Positions 33,015-41,919 of a stretch of DNA of 64,000 nt are shown one piece after another. The stretch is from Nonomuraea thailandensis (GTDB lineage Bacteria; Actinomycetota; Actinomycetes; Streptosporangiales; Streptosporangiaceae): positions 2,501,501 through 2,565,500 of the forward strand of contig NZ_JAMZEB010000002.1 of NCBI RefSeq assembly GCF_024172165.1, read 5' to 3'. The first letter of the stretch is position 1. Each line of letters opens with the position of its first letter. A program made the translations under genes and the position numbers. Below the pieces are notes generated by a model. The model was not told the DNA's origin. It made no database searches and saw only the letters and a program-made list of their open reading frames with translations.

Positions 33015-33709
33015 CGGGCGAGCCCGGGGTCGCGCAGGTGGTCGAGCACGAGGTCCTCCATGGTGGTGGCGGTGGGGCGGGCGGCCAGCAGTTCGGTGAA
33101 GGAGCCGCAAAGCCGGACGCGGCCGGCGCCGAGCAGGATCAGGTGATCGCACACCCCGGCCAGGTCGGCCAGGATGTGCGACGACAGCAGGACGGTGGTC
33201 TCCTGCTCGCGCACCGCGTCCATCACCTGGATGCGCGCGAGCGGGTCCAGCTCGGCCAGCGGCTCGTCAAGCACCAGCAGGCCGGCCCGCTTGCCGACGG
33301 CCAGGGCGAGGGCCACCAGGGTGCGCTGCCCGCCGGACAGGCGGTCCGCCCGCTCCTGGACGGGGATCTCGTGGGCGCGCAGGAACGAGGCGGCGGCGTG
33401 CCGGTCCCAGCGCGGGTTGGTCGCGGCGCCGTAACGCAGCAGGTCGGCCACGCTCCACCGCCGGTACAGCGGCTTGTCCTGCGCCACGAACGCCACCCTG
33501 GACGGCTCCAGCGGCCGGCCGAGGACGCGCACCCCGCCGGTGGTGGGCACCAGCAGCCCGGTCACCAGGTTCAGCAGCGTGGTCTTGCCCGCCCCGTTCG
33601 GCCCGACCAGCGCGCACCGGGCCCCGGCGGGCAGCTCGAACGTGGCCTCACGCAGCGCCCAGCGCGTGCGGAACCGCTTGCCCAGCCCGTCGGCCTCCAG
33701 CGCCTTCAC
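33011..33709 (-). CDS. ABC transporter ATP-binding protein
   Basis: A 232-residue ATPase: Walker [13 protein letters not shown], signature LSGGQRTLVALALAVGK, Walker B LLVLDEPLAELDP and the H-loop LLSSHI. The Q-loop part reads VAFVAQDKPLY. It pairs with the permease whose start overlaps its stop. The GTG at 33709 (KALEADGLGKRF) is preferred because AGAGG lies 6 nt upstream. A longer form starting at the GTG at 33751 would add a strongly acidic leader. Upstream the gene is divergent from an AraC-type regulator. Confidence 0.85.
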   Translation of the reverse strand: MKALEADGLGKRFRTRWALREATFELPAGARCALVGPNGAGKTTLLNLVTGLLVPTTGGVRVLGRPLEPSRVAFVAQDKPLYRRWSVADLLRYGAATNPRWDRHAAASFLRAHEIPVQERADRLSGGQRTLVALALAVGKRAGLLVLDEPLAELDPLARIQVMDAVREQETTVLLSSHILADLAGVCDHLILLGAGRVRLCGSFTELLAARPTATTMEDLVLDHLRDPGLAR

Positions 33710-33870
33710 GGTGTCCTCTTCCTCCACTTGATCCCTTTCGTCACCCTGCACAGTCGGGCAGAAGGCCGCTCCGGTTCACGGCGGAGAGCCGCTTCGGGGC
33801 ACGGACGCGCACGACTTCAGGGGCGCGCACGATCGCCGGCCGCTGACGGGCGAGAGCTATGCTCACGTTC

Positions 33871-34716
33871 ATGGGAGCCGACGACACCGGGCCGGAGCTA
33901 CGGGGCCACGGCGGCTGGGAGGTGGCGGCCCCCACGGCGGCGCACGCGGTCCCGGGCGTCAGGATGGCCGGCTTCCGCGACCGCTCCGGCGGGACGTTCG
34001 AGGAGCGCGTACCCCCCGGCCCCGCGATCGCGATCGTGATCGACTGCACCCCCGGCAGCCTGGAGCCCTTCAGCAGCGGCGCCGTCGAGGGCGGCCTCGT
34101 CGCGGGCATCGCCCCGACGGCCGTCAGGATGTCCGGCCGCGCCATCGACTGCGTCGAGCTCCAGGTGGACCTGACGGCCGCGCCGGGCCTGCTCGGCGTG
34201 CCACCGGCCGAGCTCAACGGCGCGCCGCTGGACCTGGCCGGCATCTGGGGGCGAGACGCCGTCCGGCTGCGCGAACAGCTGATCGGGACGCGGTCCTGGG
34301 ACGACCGGTTCGCGCTGGTCCGCGACGCGCTCGCCCGGCGGCGCCGCTCCGGGGCCCGCATCGACCCCGAGGTGGCCGACGCGTGGCGGCGGATCCGGGA
34401 CGGCCACGGGCGGGTGCTGATCGGCGGCCTGCCCGCCCTGTACGGCTGGAGCCGCACGCGGTTCTGGAGCCGGTTCAAGTCGCAGATCGGCGTCTCGCCG
34501 AAGCGGGCGGCGACGATCGTCCGGTTCGACCTGGCGCTCAGCCGGCTCGGCACGGCCGCCAGCCTCGCCGAGGTCGCCGCGGAGCTCGGCTACGCCGACC
34601 AGTCGCACCTCCACCGCGAGGTGCTCCGGTTCGCCGGCCGCACCCCGGGCGCGATCGCCGCCGACCCGCTGTGGACGGTCGACAGCGTCGCCTGGACGCG
34701 GGCGCGCGCCGCCTGA
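33871..34716 (+). CDS. AraC-family transcriptional regulator
   Basis: A 281-residue regulator with an unrecognised N-terminal domain (about residues 1-165, containing SWDDRFALVRDALARRRRSG) and a C-terminal AraC DNA-binding domain (residues about 175-265: WSRTRFWSRFKSQIGVSPKR and ELGYADQSHLHREVLRFAG). A paralogue with the same architecture is at 61.0 kb. The ATG at 33871 is chosen because the -10 hexamer TATGCT (33858-33863) ends 7 nt before it, which suggests a leaderless transcript. The earlier ATG at 33859 lies inside that hexamer. Neighbours are two ABC systems, which it may control. Confidence 0.85.
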   Translation: MGADDTGPELRGHGGWEVAAPTAAHAVPGVRMAGFRDRSGGTFEERVPPGPAIAIVIDCTPGSLEPFSSGAVEGGLVAGIAPTAVRMSGRAIDCVELQVDLTAAPGLLGVPPAELNGAPLDLAGIWGRDAVRLREQLIGTRSWDDRFALVRDALARRRRSGARIDPEVADAWRRIRDGHGRVLIGGLPALYGWSRTRFWSRFKSQIGVSPKRAATIVRFDLALSRLGTAASLAEVAAELGYADQSHLHREVLRFAGRTPGAIAADPLWTVDSVAWTRARAA

Positions 34717-34818
34717 ACATTCCTTCAAGACCGCCGCCGTGACGCCGCGGCACGCTGCCTTCATGACATCACTGATCGAAGGGCCGGTGTGCCGGCCGTG
34801 CGGGGAAGGGCCCGCGAC

Positions 34819-35799
34819 GTGAGCCGGGAGACCTGGGCGATCGAGACCCGCGGCCTGGTCAAGGTCTTCGGCGCCACCCGGGCGGTGGACGGCGTCGACC
34901 TCGCGGTGCCCGCCGGGTGCGTCCAGTCCGTGCTGGGGCCCAACGGGGCGGGCAAGACCACCCTGATCCGGATGATCGCCACGCTGATCCGTCCCGACGG
35001 CGGCGTGGCCCGCGTGCTGGGCCACGACGTCACCACCGAGGCGGCCCGGGTCAGGGCCCTGCTGGCGCTCACCGGGCAGTTCGCCTCGCTCGACGAGGAC
35101 CTGACCGGGCTGGAGAACATCACCCTGCTCGCCCGCCTGCGCGGCCACCGGGGCAGCGCGGCGAGGAAGCGCGCCACCGACCTCCTGGAGGCCTTCGACC
35201 TGGGCGCGGCCTCCAGGCGGCAGGTGAAGGCCTACTCCGGCGGCATGCGGCGCCGGCTCGACATCGCGGGCTCCCTCGTCGTCCGCCCCGCGCTGCTGAT
35301 GCTCGACGAGCCGACGACCGGCCTGGACCCGCGTACCCGCGGTCAGGTGTGGCAGAGCGTGCGAGCGCTGGTCGGCGCCGGCACCACCGTCCTGCTCACC
35401 ACGCAGTACCTGGAGGAGGCCGATCGGCTCGCCGACCGCATCGCCGTCGTCGACCACGGCCGCGTCATCGCCGAGGGCACGAGTGGCCGGCTCAAGGCCC
35501 TGGTCGGCGCGGGTGCGCTACGCGTGCGGGTCACCGACAGCGCCGACCGTCCCGAGGTCGCGCGCCTCCTGGGGGAGATGCTCGGCGCCGACCCCGTGCT
35601 GGAGCCGGATCCCGCCGCGCTCTCCCTGCGGGTGGGCGAACCGGCCGCGGTCGCGAGCGCGCTGGCGGCCATCACCGGACGCGGGCTCGGCATCGGCGAG
35701 TACGCGCTGGCCCAGCCGAGCCTGGACGAGGTGTTCCTGGCCCTCACCGGCAGACCGGCCGACGCCGCCGCTGCGGCCCGGCAGGAGGCGGCGGCGTGA
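34819..35799 (+). CDS. ABC transporter ATP-binding protein, DrrA type
   Basis: A 326-residue ATPase of the daunorubicin-resistance type: [20 protein letters not shown] at the start, Walker [13 protein letters not shown] (about residue 40), [15 protein letters not shown], Walker [23 protein letters not shown], and the C-terminal extension ending in [18 protein letters not shown]. It energises export of hydrophobic drugs or lipids. The GTG at 34819 has GGGAAGGG 8 nt upstream. Its stop overlaps the start of the permease gene (GTGA). Confidence 0.9.
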   Translation: MSRETWAIETRGLVKVFGATRAVDGVDLAVPAGCVQSVLGPNGAGKTTLIRMIATLIRPDGGVARVLGHDVTTEAARVRALLALTGQFASLDEDLTGLENITLLARLRGHRGSAARKRATDLLEAFDLGAASRRQVKAYSGGMRRRLDIAGSLVVRPALLMLDEPTTGLDPRTRGQVWQSVRALVGAGTTVLLTTQYLEEADRLADRIAVVDHGRVIAEGTSGRLKALVGAGALRVRVTDSADRPEVARLLGEMLGADPVLEPDPAALSLRVGEPAAVASALAAITGRGLGIGEYALAQPSLDEVFLALTGRPADAAAAARQEAAA

Positions 35800-36638
35800 C
35801 CGTCCATCAGGAGGCCGGACGGCCGGCGCTCGACACCCGGCTGATCTCCGCCGTCGCCGGCGCGCCGCCGCCGGACACGGGCGCCGGACCGCTCGGCGCG
35901 ACGCTGACCTTCGCCTGGCGGGTCCTGCTGAAGATCAGGCACGTGCCGGAGCAGCTCCTCGACGCCACGCTGTTCCCGATCATGTTCACGCTGATGTTCA
36001 CGTACGTGTTCGGCGGGGCGATGATCGGCTCGCCTGAGGCGTACCTGCGTTACGCCCTGCCGGGAATCCTCGCCCAGACGATCGTCTTCATGACGATGTA
36101 CACGGCCGTGACGCTCAACACCGACATCGGGCAGGGAGCCTTCGACCGCTTCCGCTCGCAGCCGATCTGGCGCCCGGCGCCGCTCGTCGGCGCGCTGCTG
36201 GGCGACACGCTGCGCTACGGGATCGCCTCCGCGTTCGTGCTCGGCGTCGCGACGCTGATCGGGTACCGCGCGCCCGGCGGGCCCGGGGGCCTCGCCGGGG
36301 CCGTCGCGCTGCTGCTGGTCTTCTGCTTCGCGCTGAGCTGGCTCTGGCTGATCGTCGGCCTCACCGCGCGGACTCCCGCCGCCGTCATGGGGGCGTCCAC
36401 CATGATCCTTTTCCCGCTGACGTTCGTGAGCTCGGCGTTCGCGCCGCCGGACACCATGCCGGGCCCGCTGCGGGAGTTCGTGACCGTCAACCCGGTGACG
36501 CTCCTGGTCGAGGCGGCGCGCGGCCTGCTCGACGGCGTCCCGGACGCCGGGGACGTCCTGCTCGTGCTCGGGATCTCGGCCGCCATGACGATCGTGCTCG
36601 CCCCGATCGCGCTCCGGCTTTACAGCCGCAGGACGTGA
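35796..36638 (+). CDS. ABC-2 type permease, DrrB type
   Basis: A 280-residue membrane protein with six hydrophobic segments, partner of the DrrA-type ATPase just upstream (4-bp GTGA overlap). Typical elements: [48 protein letters not shown], and [17 protein letters not shown] with [15 protein letters not shown]. It probably forms a drug or lipid exporter. No biosynthetic cluster is near, so self-resistance to a product of its own is not supported. The AraC-type regulator lies 102 bp upstream. Confidence 0.9.
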   Translation: MTVHQEAGRPALDTRLISAVAGAPPPDTGAGPLGATLTFAWRVLLKIRHVPEQLLDATLFPIMFTLMFTYVFGGAMIGSPEAYLRYALPGILAQTIVFMTMYTAVTLNTDIGQGAFDRFRSQPIWRPAPLVGALLGDTLRYGIASAFVLGVATLIGYRAPGGPGGLAGAVALLLVFCFALSWLWLIVGLTARTPAAVMGASTMILFPLTFVSSAFAPPDTMPGPLREFVTVNPVTLLVEAARGLLDGVPDAGDVLLVLGISAAMTIVLAPIALRLYSRRT

Positions 36639-36875
36639 TGACGCCCTTGTCTCGCACATCGGCTCCGTCGTGGACCCCGACCTCGGCCTCCGGAACGCCA
36701 CCTGCCTCGCCGCCGCGACAGCCGCCGCAGGCCAGGAGATGATGATCTCCATGGAGGGTTCCGGCCGCACGGACCCTCATCCTGCGGACGCACGAGCGGT
36801 TGTGCGAGCGCTTCGACCACGCCGGCGTCACCGTGCGGGCGCGCCTGTGCCAGGCCCTCCTCGACGCCGCGGCCG
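36639..36875 (+). other. Short stretch with possible degraded coding sequence
   Basis: Between the DrrB-type gene and ilvA no intact gene is visible. One plus-strand frame reads LVSHIGSVVDPDLGLRNATC and, after a frame change, another reads RTLILRTHERLCERFDHAGV and ends at a TGA near 36884. The composition looks coding, so a decayed gene is possible, but I cannot name the family. Confidence 0.3.
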
Positions 36876-38126
36876 TCACAGGATGAACGTGAACAGCGGC
36901 GAGCCCGGCGGGATGCGCTCCACCGTCAGCGGGCTCGCCTTCATCCTGAACAGGAGATCGTCGAGGTCACCAGCCCGCTCCAGCTCGATGCCGACGAGGG
37001 CGGGGCCGGTCTCGCGGTTGTTCTTCTTGATGTACTCGAAGGCGATGATGTCCTGGCCCTCGCCCAGCACCTCGTCCAGGAAGTGGCGCAGGGCGCCGGG
37101 ACGCTGCGGGAAGGTCACCAGGAAGTAGTGCCTCAGCCCGATGTGCACGAGCGAGCGCTCCAGCACCTCGTTGTAGCGGCTGACGTCGTTGTTCCCGCCC
37201 GACACCACGCACACCACCGGCCCCGGGGAAGCGTAGGGCAGCGCCTCGCGGGCCGCCGCGCCCGCGAGGGCTCCGGCGGGCTCGGCGATGATGCCGTCGG
37301 TCTGGTACAGATCCAGCATCTCCGTGCAGATCGCACCCTCATCGACCGCGACGACCTCGTCGACCAGCTCCTTGACCAGAGGGAACGTGGCGTCTCCGAC
37401 CCTGCCGACGGCGGCGCCGTCGACGAAGGTGTCGAGCTCGGGCAGGGCGACGGGGCCGCCGTGGTCGAGCGCGGCCCGCATGCTGGCCGCACCGGCCGGC
37501 TCGGCGCCGACGATGCGGGTGCCGGGGGAGTGCTCGCGCAGCCAGACGGCCAGGCCGCTGATCAGCCCGCCGCCGCCGACCGGGACGACCACGGTGCCCG
37601 GCCGCCCGCCGGACTGCTCCAGGATCTCCAGGCCCACCGTGCCCTGCCCGGCCATCGTCCTGACGTCGTCGAACGGGTGCACGTAGACCGCGCCGGTGCG
37701 CTCGCTGTCGTCGTGCGCGGCGCCGCTCGCCTCGTCGTAGGTGCCGCCGCCGACCACGATCTCCACCCGGTCGCCGCCGAGCGCCGCGATGCGCTCGCGC
37801 TTCTGCCGCGGCGTGGTGGACGGGACGTACACACGGCCGTTGATCCCCAGGCGGGCGCAGGCGAACGCGACGCCCTGCCCGTGGTTGCCCGCGCTCGCGC
37901 AGACCACGCCGCGCCGCCGCTCGTCCTGCGTGAGGGAGGCGATCAGGTTGAACGCGCCGCGCACCTTGTAGGAGCGGCAGAGCTGCGCGTCCTCGCGCTT
38001 GAGCAGCACCCGGCCGCCGAGCAGGCCGGACAGCCGCTCGTTCGGCTCCAGGGCGGTACGGCGGATCACCGGCCGCAACCGTTCGGCCGCCTGGTCGATC
38101 ATCGCGGCGGTGAGGCGGTTGCTCAT
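36876..38126 (-). CDS. ilvA: Threonine ammonia-lyase (threonine dehydratase)
   Basis: A 416-residue fold-type II PLP enzyme: PLP lysine in SYKVRGAFNLI, phosphate loop VPVGGGGLISGL, SAGNHGQGVA, and a C-terminal ACT-like regulatory part (about residues 335-416: RHYFLVTFPQRPGALRHFLD, then GPALVGIELE). It deaminates threonine to 2-oxobutanoate, the first step of isoleucine synthesis. A single short regulatory domain is typical of the actinobacterial type. The ATG at 38126 has AGGAG 7 nt upstream. ilvD, two steps further in the pathway, is 25 kb away in this window. A catabolic role is less likely given the regulatory domain. Confidence 0.9.
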   Translation of the reverse strand: MSNRLTAAMIDQAAERLRPVIRRTALEPNERLSGLLGGRVLLKREDAQLCRSYKVRGAFNLIASLTQDERRRGVVCASAGNHGQGVAFACARLGINGRVYVPSTTPRQKRERIAALGGDRVEIVVGGGTYDEASGAAHDDSERTGAVYVHPFDDVRTMAGQGTVGLEILEQSGGRPGTVVVPVGGGGLISGLAVWLREHSPGTRIVGAEPAGAASMRAALDHGGPVALPELDTFVDGAAVGRVGDATFPLVKELVDEVVAVDEGAICTEMLDLYQTDGIIAEPAGALAGAAAREALPYASPGPVVCVVSGGNNDVSRYNEVLERSLVHIGLRHYFLVTFPQRPGALRHFLDEVLGEGQDIIAFEYIKKNNRETGPALVGIELERAGDLDDLLFRMKASPLTVERIPPGSPLFTFIL

Positions 38127-38426
38127 GCACACTCCTGGCACAACGGCTGATCAAGGGACGGCGCAGGGCATCTCGGGATGGCGACCGAACGAATGATCAC
38201 CGGGGGCGGCGCCCGCCGCGTGAGCGGCACACCGGCCACAACGACCCCACCCAGCCATGCTATGCCCGCCACACCCCTACCCGGGCCACCCGCCACACCG
38301 CCGTCCGAGCCACTCGCCACACCCTTGCCCGCTGCCCGAGCCGGCCCGCCGGACCCCGGCCCGCCAGACCCGGCCCGCCAGACCCGGCCCGCCAGACCCG
38401 GCCCGCCAGACCCGGCCCCGGCCCCG
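38127..38426. other. Intergenic stretch with a minisatellite between ilvA and ackA
   Basis: No gene is visible in these 300 bp. The left part is the ilvA leader and promoter region, with comparatively AT-richer bases around 38140-38200. The right part (38240-38425) is low-complexity CCGCCAC/CCCG sequence that ends in the 14-bp tandem repeat annotated separately. Open frames through it are compositional. Confidence 0.5.
38352..38420. repeat. 14-bp tandem repeat
   Basis: Three perfect copies of GACCCGGCCCGCCA at 38367-38380, 38381-38394 and 38395-38408, flanked by an imperfect copy on each side. It lies just downstream of the acetate kinase stop codon. Slippage-prone DNA; copy number may vary between strains. 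Confidence 0.8.
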
Positions 38427-39620
38427 CTAACCGGCGGAAGGGGCGGAGAGCCGCGCGAGGGTCTGGGCGGCGATCTCCCACTCCTCGTCGGTGGGGATGA
38501 CCAGCACGGGCACCTCGGCCCCCGCCGGAGAGACCGCGCGCTCCTCACCCGAGGCCGCCGCGTTGAGCGCGGCGTCCACGGCGATGCCGAGCCGCTCCAG
38601 CCCCGCCAGCGACTCGGCGCGGGTGGCCGCGTCGTGCTCACCCACCCCGCCGGTGAACACGATCGCGTCCACCCGGCCGAGCAGCGCGTGGTAGGCGCCG
38701 ACGTACTTGCGGATGCGCCGGGTGTAGATCCGCAGGGCCAGCCGGGCCTCGTCGTCGTCCCGGGAGCGGGCGCGCACCTCGCGCATGTCGCTGGATCCGG
38801 TGAGCGCGAGCAGGCCGCCCCCGTGACTGAGCCTCCGCTCCACCTGCTCGGCGTCCAGGCCGGCCGTCCGGGCGAGGTAGCCGGCGAGCGCGGGGTCCAC
38901 GTCGCCCGAGCGGGTGCCCATGACCAGCCCTTCCAGCGGCGTCATGCCCATGGAGGTGTCGACGCTGCGCCCGCCGGAGATCGCGGTCGCGCTGGCGCCG
39001 TTGCCCAGGTGCAGCACGATCAGGTCGAGCCCGGCGAGGTCCCGGCCGAGGAACGCGGCGGCGCGGCGGGAGACGTACGCGCAGGACGTGCCGTGGAAGC
39101 CGAAACGCCGCACGCCCAGCCCGCGCCACTCGCCCGGCACCGCGTACGTGTACGCCTCCGGCGGCAGCGTGCGATGGAACGCGGTGTCGAACACGGCGAC
39201 CTGCGGCACGTCGGGGAACACCTTGCGGGCGAGCCGGATGCCGGTCAGGTTGACCGGATTGTGCAGGGGAGCGAGCGGCGCCAGCTCCTCGATGGCGGCG
39301 ACCACGGAGTCGTCGATCAGCACGGCCTCGGCGAACCGGTCGCCGCCGTGCACCACCCGATGCCCCACCGCGACCGGGGACAGTTCGGGCCCGGCCGCCG
39401 AGAACGCCTCCATCATCGCCGCCAGCCCCTCGCCGTGGTCGGCGAAGGCGCGGTCGCGCACGTACGGCTGCCCGTCCCCGCTGCGGTGCGTCAGCCGCCC
39501 CTGCTCCTGCCCGATGCGTTCGACGAGCCCCCTGGCCGAGCGCGCGTGGGTGTGCGGGTCCACGAGCTCGTACTTGATCGAGGAGGATCCCGTGTTCAGG
39601 ACGAGGATGGGGTCGGCCAT
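38427..39620 (-). CDS. ackA: Acetate kinase
   Basis: A 397-residue enzyme of the ASKHA fold: ILVLNTGSSSIKYELVD at the start, GHRVVHGGD, VAVFDTAFHRTLPPEAYTYA, RFGFHGTSCAYVS, LIVLHLGNGASATAI and TGGVGEHDAATR near the end. It interconverts acetyl phosphate plus ADP and acetate plus ATP. The length is normal. It is divergent from the phosphotransacetylase gene with only 76 bp between the starts, so the two enzymes of the acetate pathway can be controlled together. Nearby DevR-type genes suggest use in oxygen or energy limitation. Confidence 0.95.
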   Translation of the reverse strand: MADPILVLNTGSSSIKYELVDPHTHARSARGLVERIGQEQGRLTHRSGDGQPYVRDRAFADHGEGLAAMMEAFSAAGPELSPVAVGHRVVHGGDRFAEAVLIDDSVVAAIEELAPLAPLHNPVNLTGIRLARKVFPDVPQVAVFDTAFHRTLPPEAYTYAVPGEWRGLGVRRFGFHGTSCAYVSRRAAAFLGRDLAGLDLIVLHLGNGASATAISGGRSVDTSMGMTPLEGLVMGTRSGDVDPALAGYLARTAGLDAEQVERRLSHGGGLLALTGSSDMREVRARSRDDDEARLALRIYTRRIRKYVGAYHALLGRVDAIVFTGGVGEHDAATRAESLAGLERLGIAVDAALNAAASGEERAVSPAGAEVPVLVIPTDEEWEIAAQTLARLSAPSAG

Positions 39621-39696
39621 GCCCACGAGCCTAGGCCCTGCCCGCCGGAGCCCCGCCCGGGGCCCCGCGGCGAAGGGACTGCCGGAGGCGAGAACA

Positions 39697-41739
39697 ATGA
39701 GGGGCATGACACGTGCTGTGTACGTCGCCGCGGGCGAGGCGGGAAGCAACAAGGGGACCGTCGCGCTGGGCCTGGTGGAGCTGCTGTCCCGGCAGGTGGA
39801 GACCGTGGGCGTGTTCCGGCCGGTGGTCCGGTCCGGACGCGAGGACGCGTTGGTCAACACCATCCGCAGCAGGTTCCAGCTCGCCCTGCCCTACGAGGCG
39901 TACGCGGGCGTCACCTATGACGACGTGCACGCCGACGTGGATCGCGCCGCGGGCGACGTCGTGGCCCGCTTCCGCGCGCTCGCCGGGCGGTGCGACGCGG
40001 TGGTGGTGGTCGGCACCGACTACACCGACGTGGGGGCGCCGACGGAGTTCGGGTTCAACGCCCGGCTGGCGGCCGACCTGGGCACGCCGGTGGTCAACGT
40101 GGTGAGCGGCAGGGGCCGCACGGCCGCGCAGATCGCCGCGGCGGTCGAGCTGTCGGCCAGGGAGCTGGCCCACCATCACGCCCGCGAGCTCGCGGTCGTG
40201 GTCACCCGCGCGCCCGGGCGGCTCACGGTCGCGCACCCGACACCGGTGTTCGTGCTGCCGGAGGCCCCCTCGCTGCGCGCGCCCACGGTGGCCGACCTGG
40301 CGGACGCCTGCGACGGCCGGTTCTACCTGGGCGAGCGCGACGGGCTCGGCCGGGAGGCGAGCACGCTGATGGTGGGCGCGATGTCGCTGCCCGGCATCCT
40401 GGACCGCCTCACCGAGGGCGCGGCGGTGATCATCCCGTCCGACCGGGCCGCCGCGCTGCTGCCGGGCCTGATCGCGGCGCACACGTCGCCGGGCTTCCCC
40501 GCCCTGTCGGCCGTCGTGCTCACCGGTGGCACCGACCTGCCCGCCCCCGTCGAGCGCCTACTGCGCGGCATGACGATCCCGCTGCCGGTGGTCGCCACCG
40601 ACCACGACACCTTCGACACCGCGACCCGGCTGTCGGCGGTGGAGGGCCGGTTCACGCCCGAGGCGGGCGGCAAGACCGACACGGCCGTGCGGCTGTTCGC
40701 CGAGCACGTGGACGGCGCCCTGCTGCTGGAGCGGCTGGACATCGCCAAGACCGACGTCGTCACGCCCCTCATGTTCGAGTACGAGCTGCTGGACCGGGCC
40801 CGCGCCCGGCGCAGGCACATCGTGCTGCCCGAGGGCGAGGAGCCGCGCATCCTGCGCGCCGCCGACATCCTGCTGCGCCGCGGCGTGGCCGAGCTCACCC
40901 TGCTCGGCGACGAGGAACGCATCCGCGTCCAGGCCGCCCAGCTCGGCCTCGACCTGGACGACGCCCGGGTGCTCAGCCCGTTCGACGCGGAGCTGCGCGA
41001 GCGGTTCGCCCGCGAGTACGCCGCCGCCCGGGCGCACAAGGGCATGAACGTCGAGCTGGCCCGCGACACCGTCACCGACGTCTCCTACTTCGGCACGCTC
41101 ATGGTGCACACCGGGATGGCCGACGGCATGGTGTCCGGCGCGGCGCACACCACCGCGCACACGATCAGGCCGGCGTTCGAGATCCTGCGCCTGGGCCTGG
41201 TCTCCAGCGTGTTCTTCATGTGCCTGGCCGATCGGGTGCTGGTCTACGGCGACTGCGCGGTCAACCCGGACCCGAGCGCCGAGCAGCTCGCCGGCATCGC
41301 GATCGCCTCGGCCGGCACCGCGGCCCTGTTCGGCGTCGAGCCGAGGATCGCCATGTTGTCGTACTCGACGGGCGCCTCGGGCGCCGGCGCCGACGTCGAC
41401 AAGGTGCGCGCCGCCACCGAGCTGGTCCGCGAGCGCCGCCCGGACCTGGAGGTGGAGGGCCCGATCCAGTACGACGCCGCGATCGACCCCGCCGTGGCCC
41501 GCACCAAGATGCCCGGCAGCCAGGTGGCCGGCCGCGCCACGGTCTTCGTGGTGCCCGACCTCAACACCGGCAACACCCTCTACAAGGGCGTCCAGCGCAG
41601 CGCCGGCGCCGTCGCGGTCGGTCCGGTGCTGCAGGGGCTGCGCAAGCCGGTCAACGACCTGTCCCGCGGCGCCACCGTGGCCGACATCGTCACCACCGTC
41701 GCCGTCACGGCCGCCCAGGTGACCGACGCCGGTCGCTGA
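39697..41739 (+). CDS. pta: Phosphate acetyltransferase (long type, with DRTGG domain)
   Basis: A 680-residue enzyme. Residues 1-215 form a BioD-like P-loop-type domain (AVYVAAGEAGSNKGTVALGL), residues about 215-340 a DRTGG-type domain, and residues 360-680 the catalytic PTA domain (HIVLPEGEEPRILRAADILL, GMVSGAAHTTAHTIRPA, MLSYSTGASGAGADVDKV). It converts acetyl-CoA and phosphate to acetyl phosphate. The ATG at 39697 has GGAGG 8 nt upstream and is preferred to the ATG three codons later. It is divergent from ackA. Downstream is a 12-codon open frame and then a P-type ATPase. Confidence 0.93.
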   Translation: MRGMTRAVYVAAGEAGSNKGTVALGLVELLSRQVETVGVFRPVVRSGREDALVNTIRSRFQLALPYEAYAGVTYDDVHADVDRAAGDVVARFRALAGRCDAVVVVGTDYTDVGAPTEFGFNARLAADLGTPVVNVVSGRGRTAAQIAAAVELSARELAHHHARELAVVVTRAPGRLTVAHPTPVFVLPEAPSLRAPTVADLADACDGRFYLGERDGLGREASTLMVGAMSLPGILDRLTEGAAVIIPSDRAAALLPGLIAAHTSPGFPALSAVVLTGGTDLPAPVERLLRGMTIPLPVVATDHDTFDTATRLSAVEGRFTPEAGGKTDTAVRLFAEHVDGALLLERLDIAKTDVVTPLMFEYELLDRARARRRHIVLPEGEEPRILRAADILLRRGVAELTLLGDEERIRVQAAQLGLDLDDARVLSPFDAELRERFAREYAAARAHKGMNVELARDTVTDVSYFGTLMVHTGMADGMVSGAAHTTAHTIRPAFEILRLGLVSSVFFMCLADRVLVYGDCAVNPDPSAEQLAGIAIASAGTAALFGVEPRIAMLSYSTGASGAGADVDKVRAATELVRERRPDLEVEGPIQYDAAIDPAVARTKMPGSQVAGRATVFVVPDLNTGNTLYKGVQRSAGAVAVGPVLQGLRKPVNDLSRGATVADIVTTVAVTAAQVTDAGR

Positions 41740-41765
41740 ACCCGCGCACATCGAGGAGAAACCGC

Positions 41766-41804
41766 ATGGACCGAGCCCTCGCTGACGCCCTCAGCGCCGG
41801 ATGA
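41766..41804 (+). CDS. 12-codon open frame after pta (leader peptide or truncated gene start)
   Basis: ATG at 41766 with a very good ribosome site (AGGAGA, 7 nt upstream) opens MDRALADALSAG and stops at TGA. The signal strength is unusual for such a short frame. It could be the left-over start of a deleted third gene of the acetate operon, or a translated leader. No family can be assigned. Confidence 0.35.
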   Translation: MDRALADALSAG

Positions 41805-41847
41805 CGCGATCCGTCACCCACCGTCATGGTTGCTTGACACAGGGTGC

Positions 41848-41883
41848 GGGCCGAAGGTCCCATGGAGTGAGGGCCTTCGGCTC
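41848..41883. promoter_or_regulatory. Two DevR/DosR-type boxes before the P-type ATPase gene
   Basis: The first box (41848-41861), read on the minus strand, is GGGACCTTCGGCCC; the second (41870-41883) reads AGGGCCTTCGGCTC on the plus strand. They are 22 bp apart. They match the palindromic sites of DevR/DosR-like regulators in actinobacteria. TTGACA-like sequence is at 41834. The ATPase start is 37 bp downstream of the second box. Confidence 0.6.
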
Positions 41884-41919
41884 ACGCGCAGGCCACGCCG
41901 CCGATGATCTAGTGAGGTC

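Noticed and set aside
33011..36638. A specialised-metabolite cluster around the two ABC exporters and asparagine synthetase
   Set aside because: No core biosynthetic enzyme such as a polyketide synthase, peptide synthetase, terpene cyclase or RiPP enzyme lies in or near this stretch.
39661..39696. GCGGCGAAGGGACTGCC in the ackA-pta gap as a DevR-type box
   Set aside because: Only one half resembles the box and the order of bases (GTCCCTTCGCC) does not match the GGGACCTTCG core, so it was not annotated.
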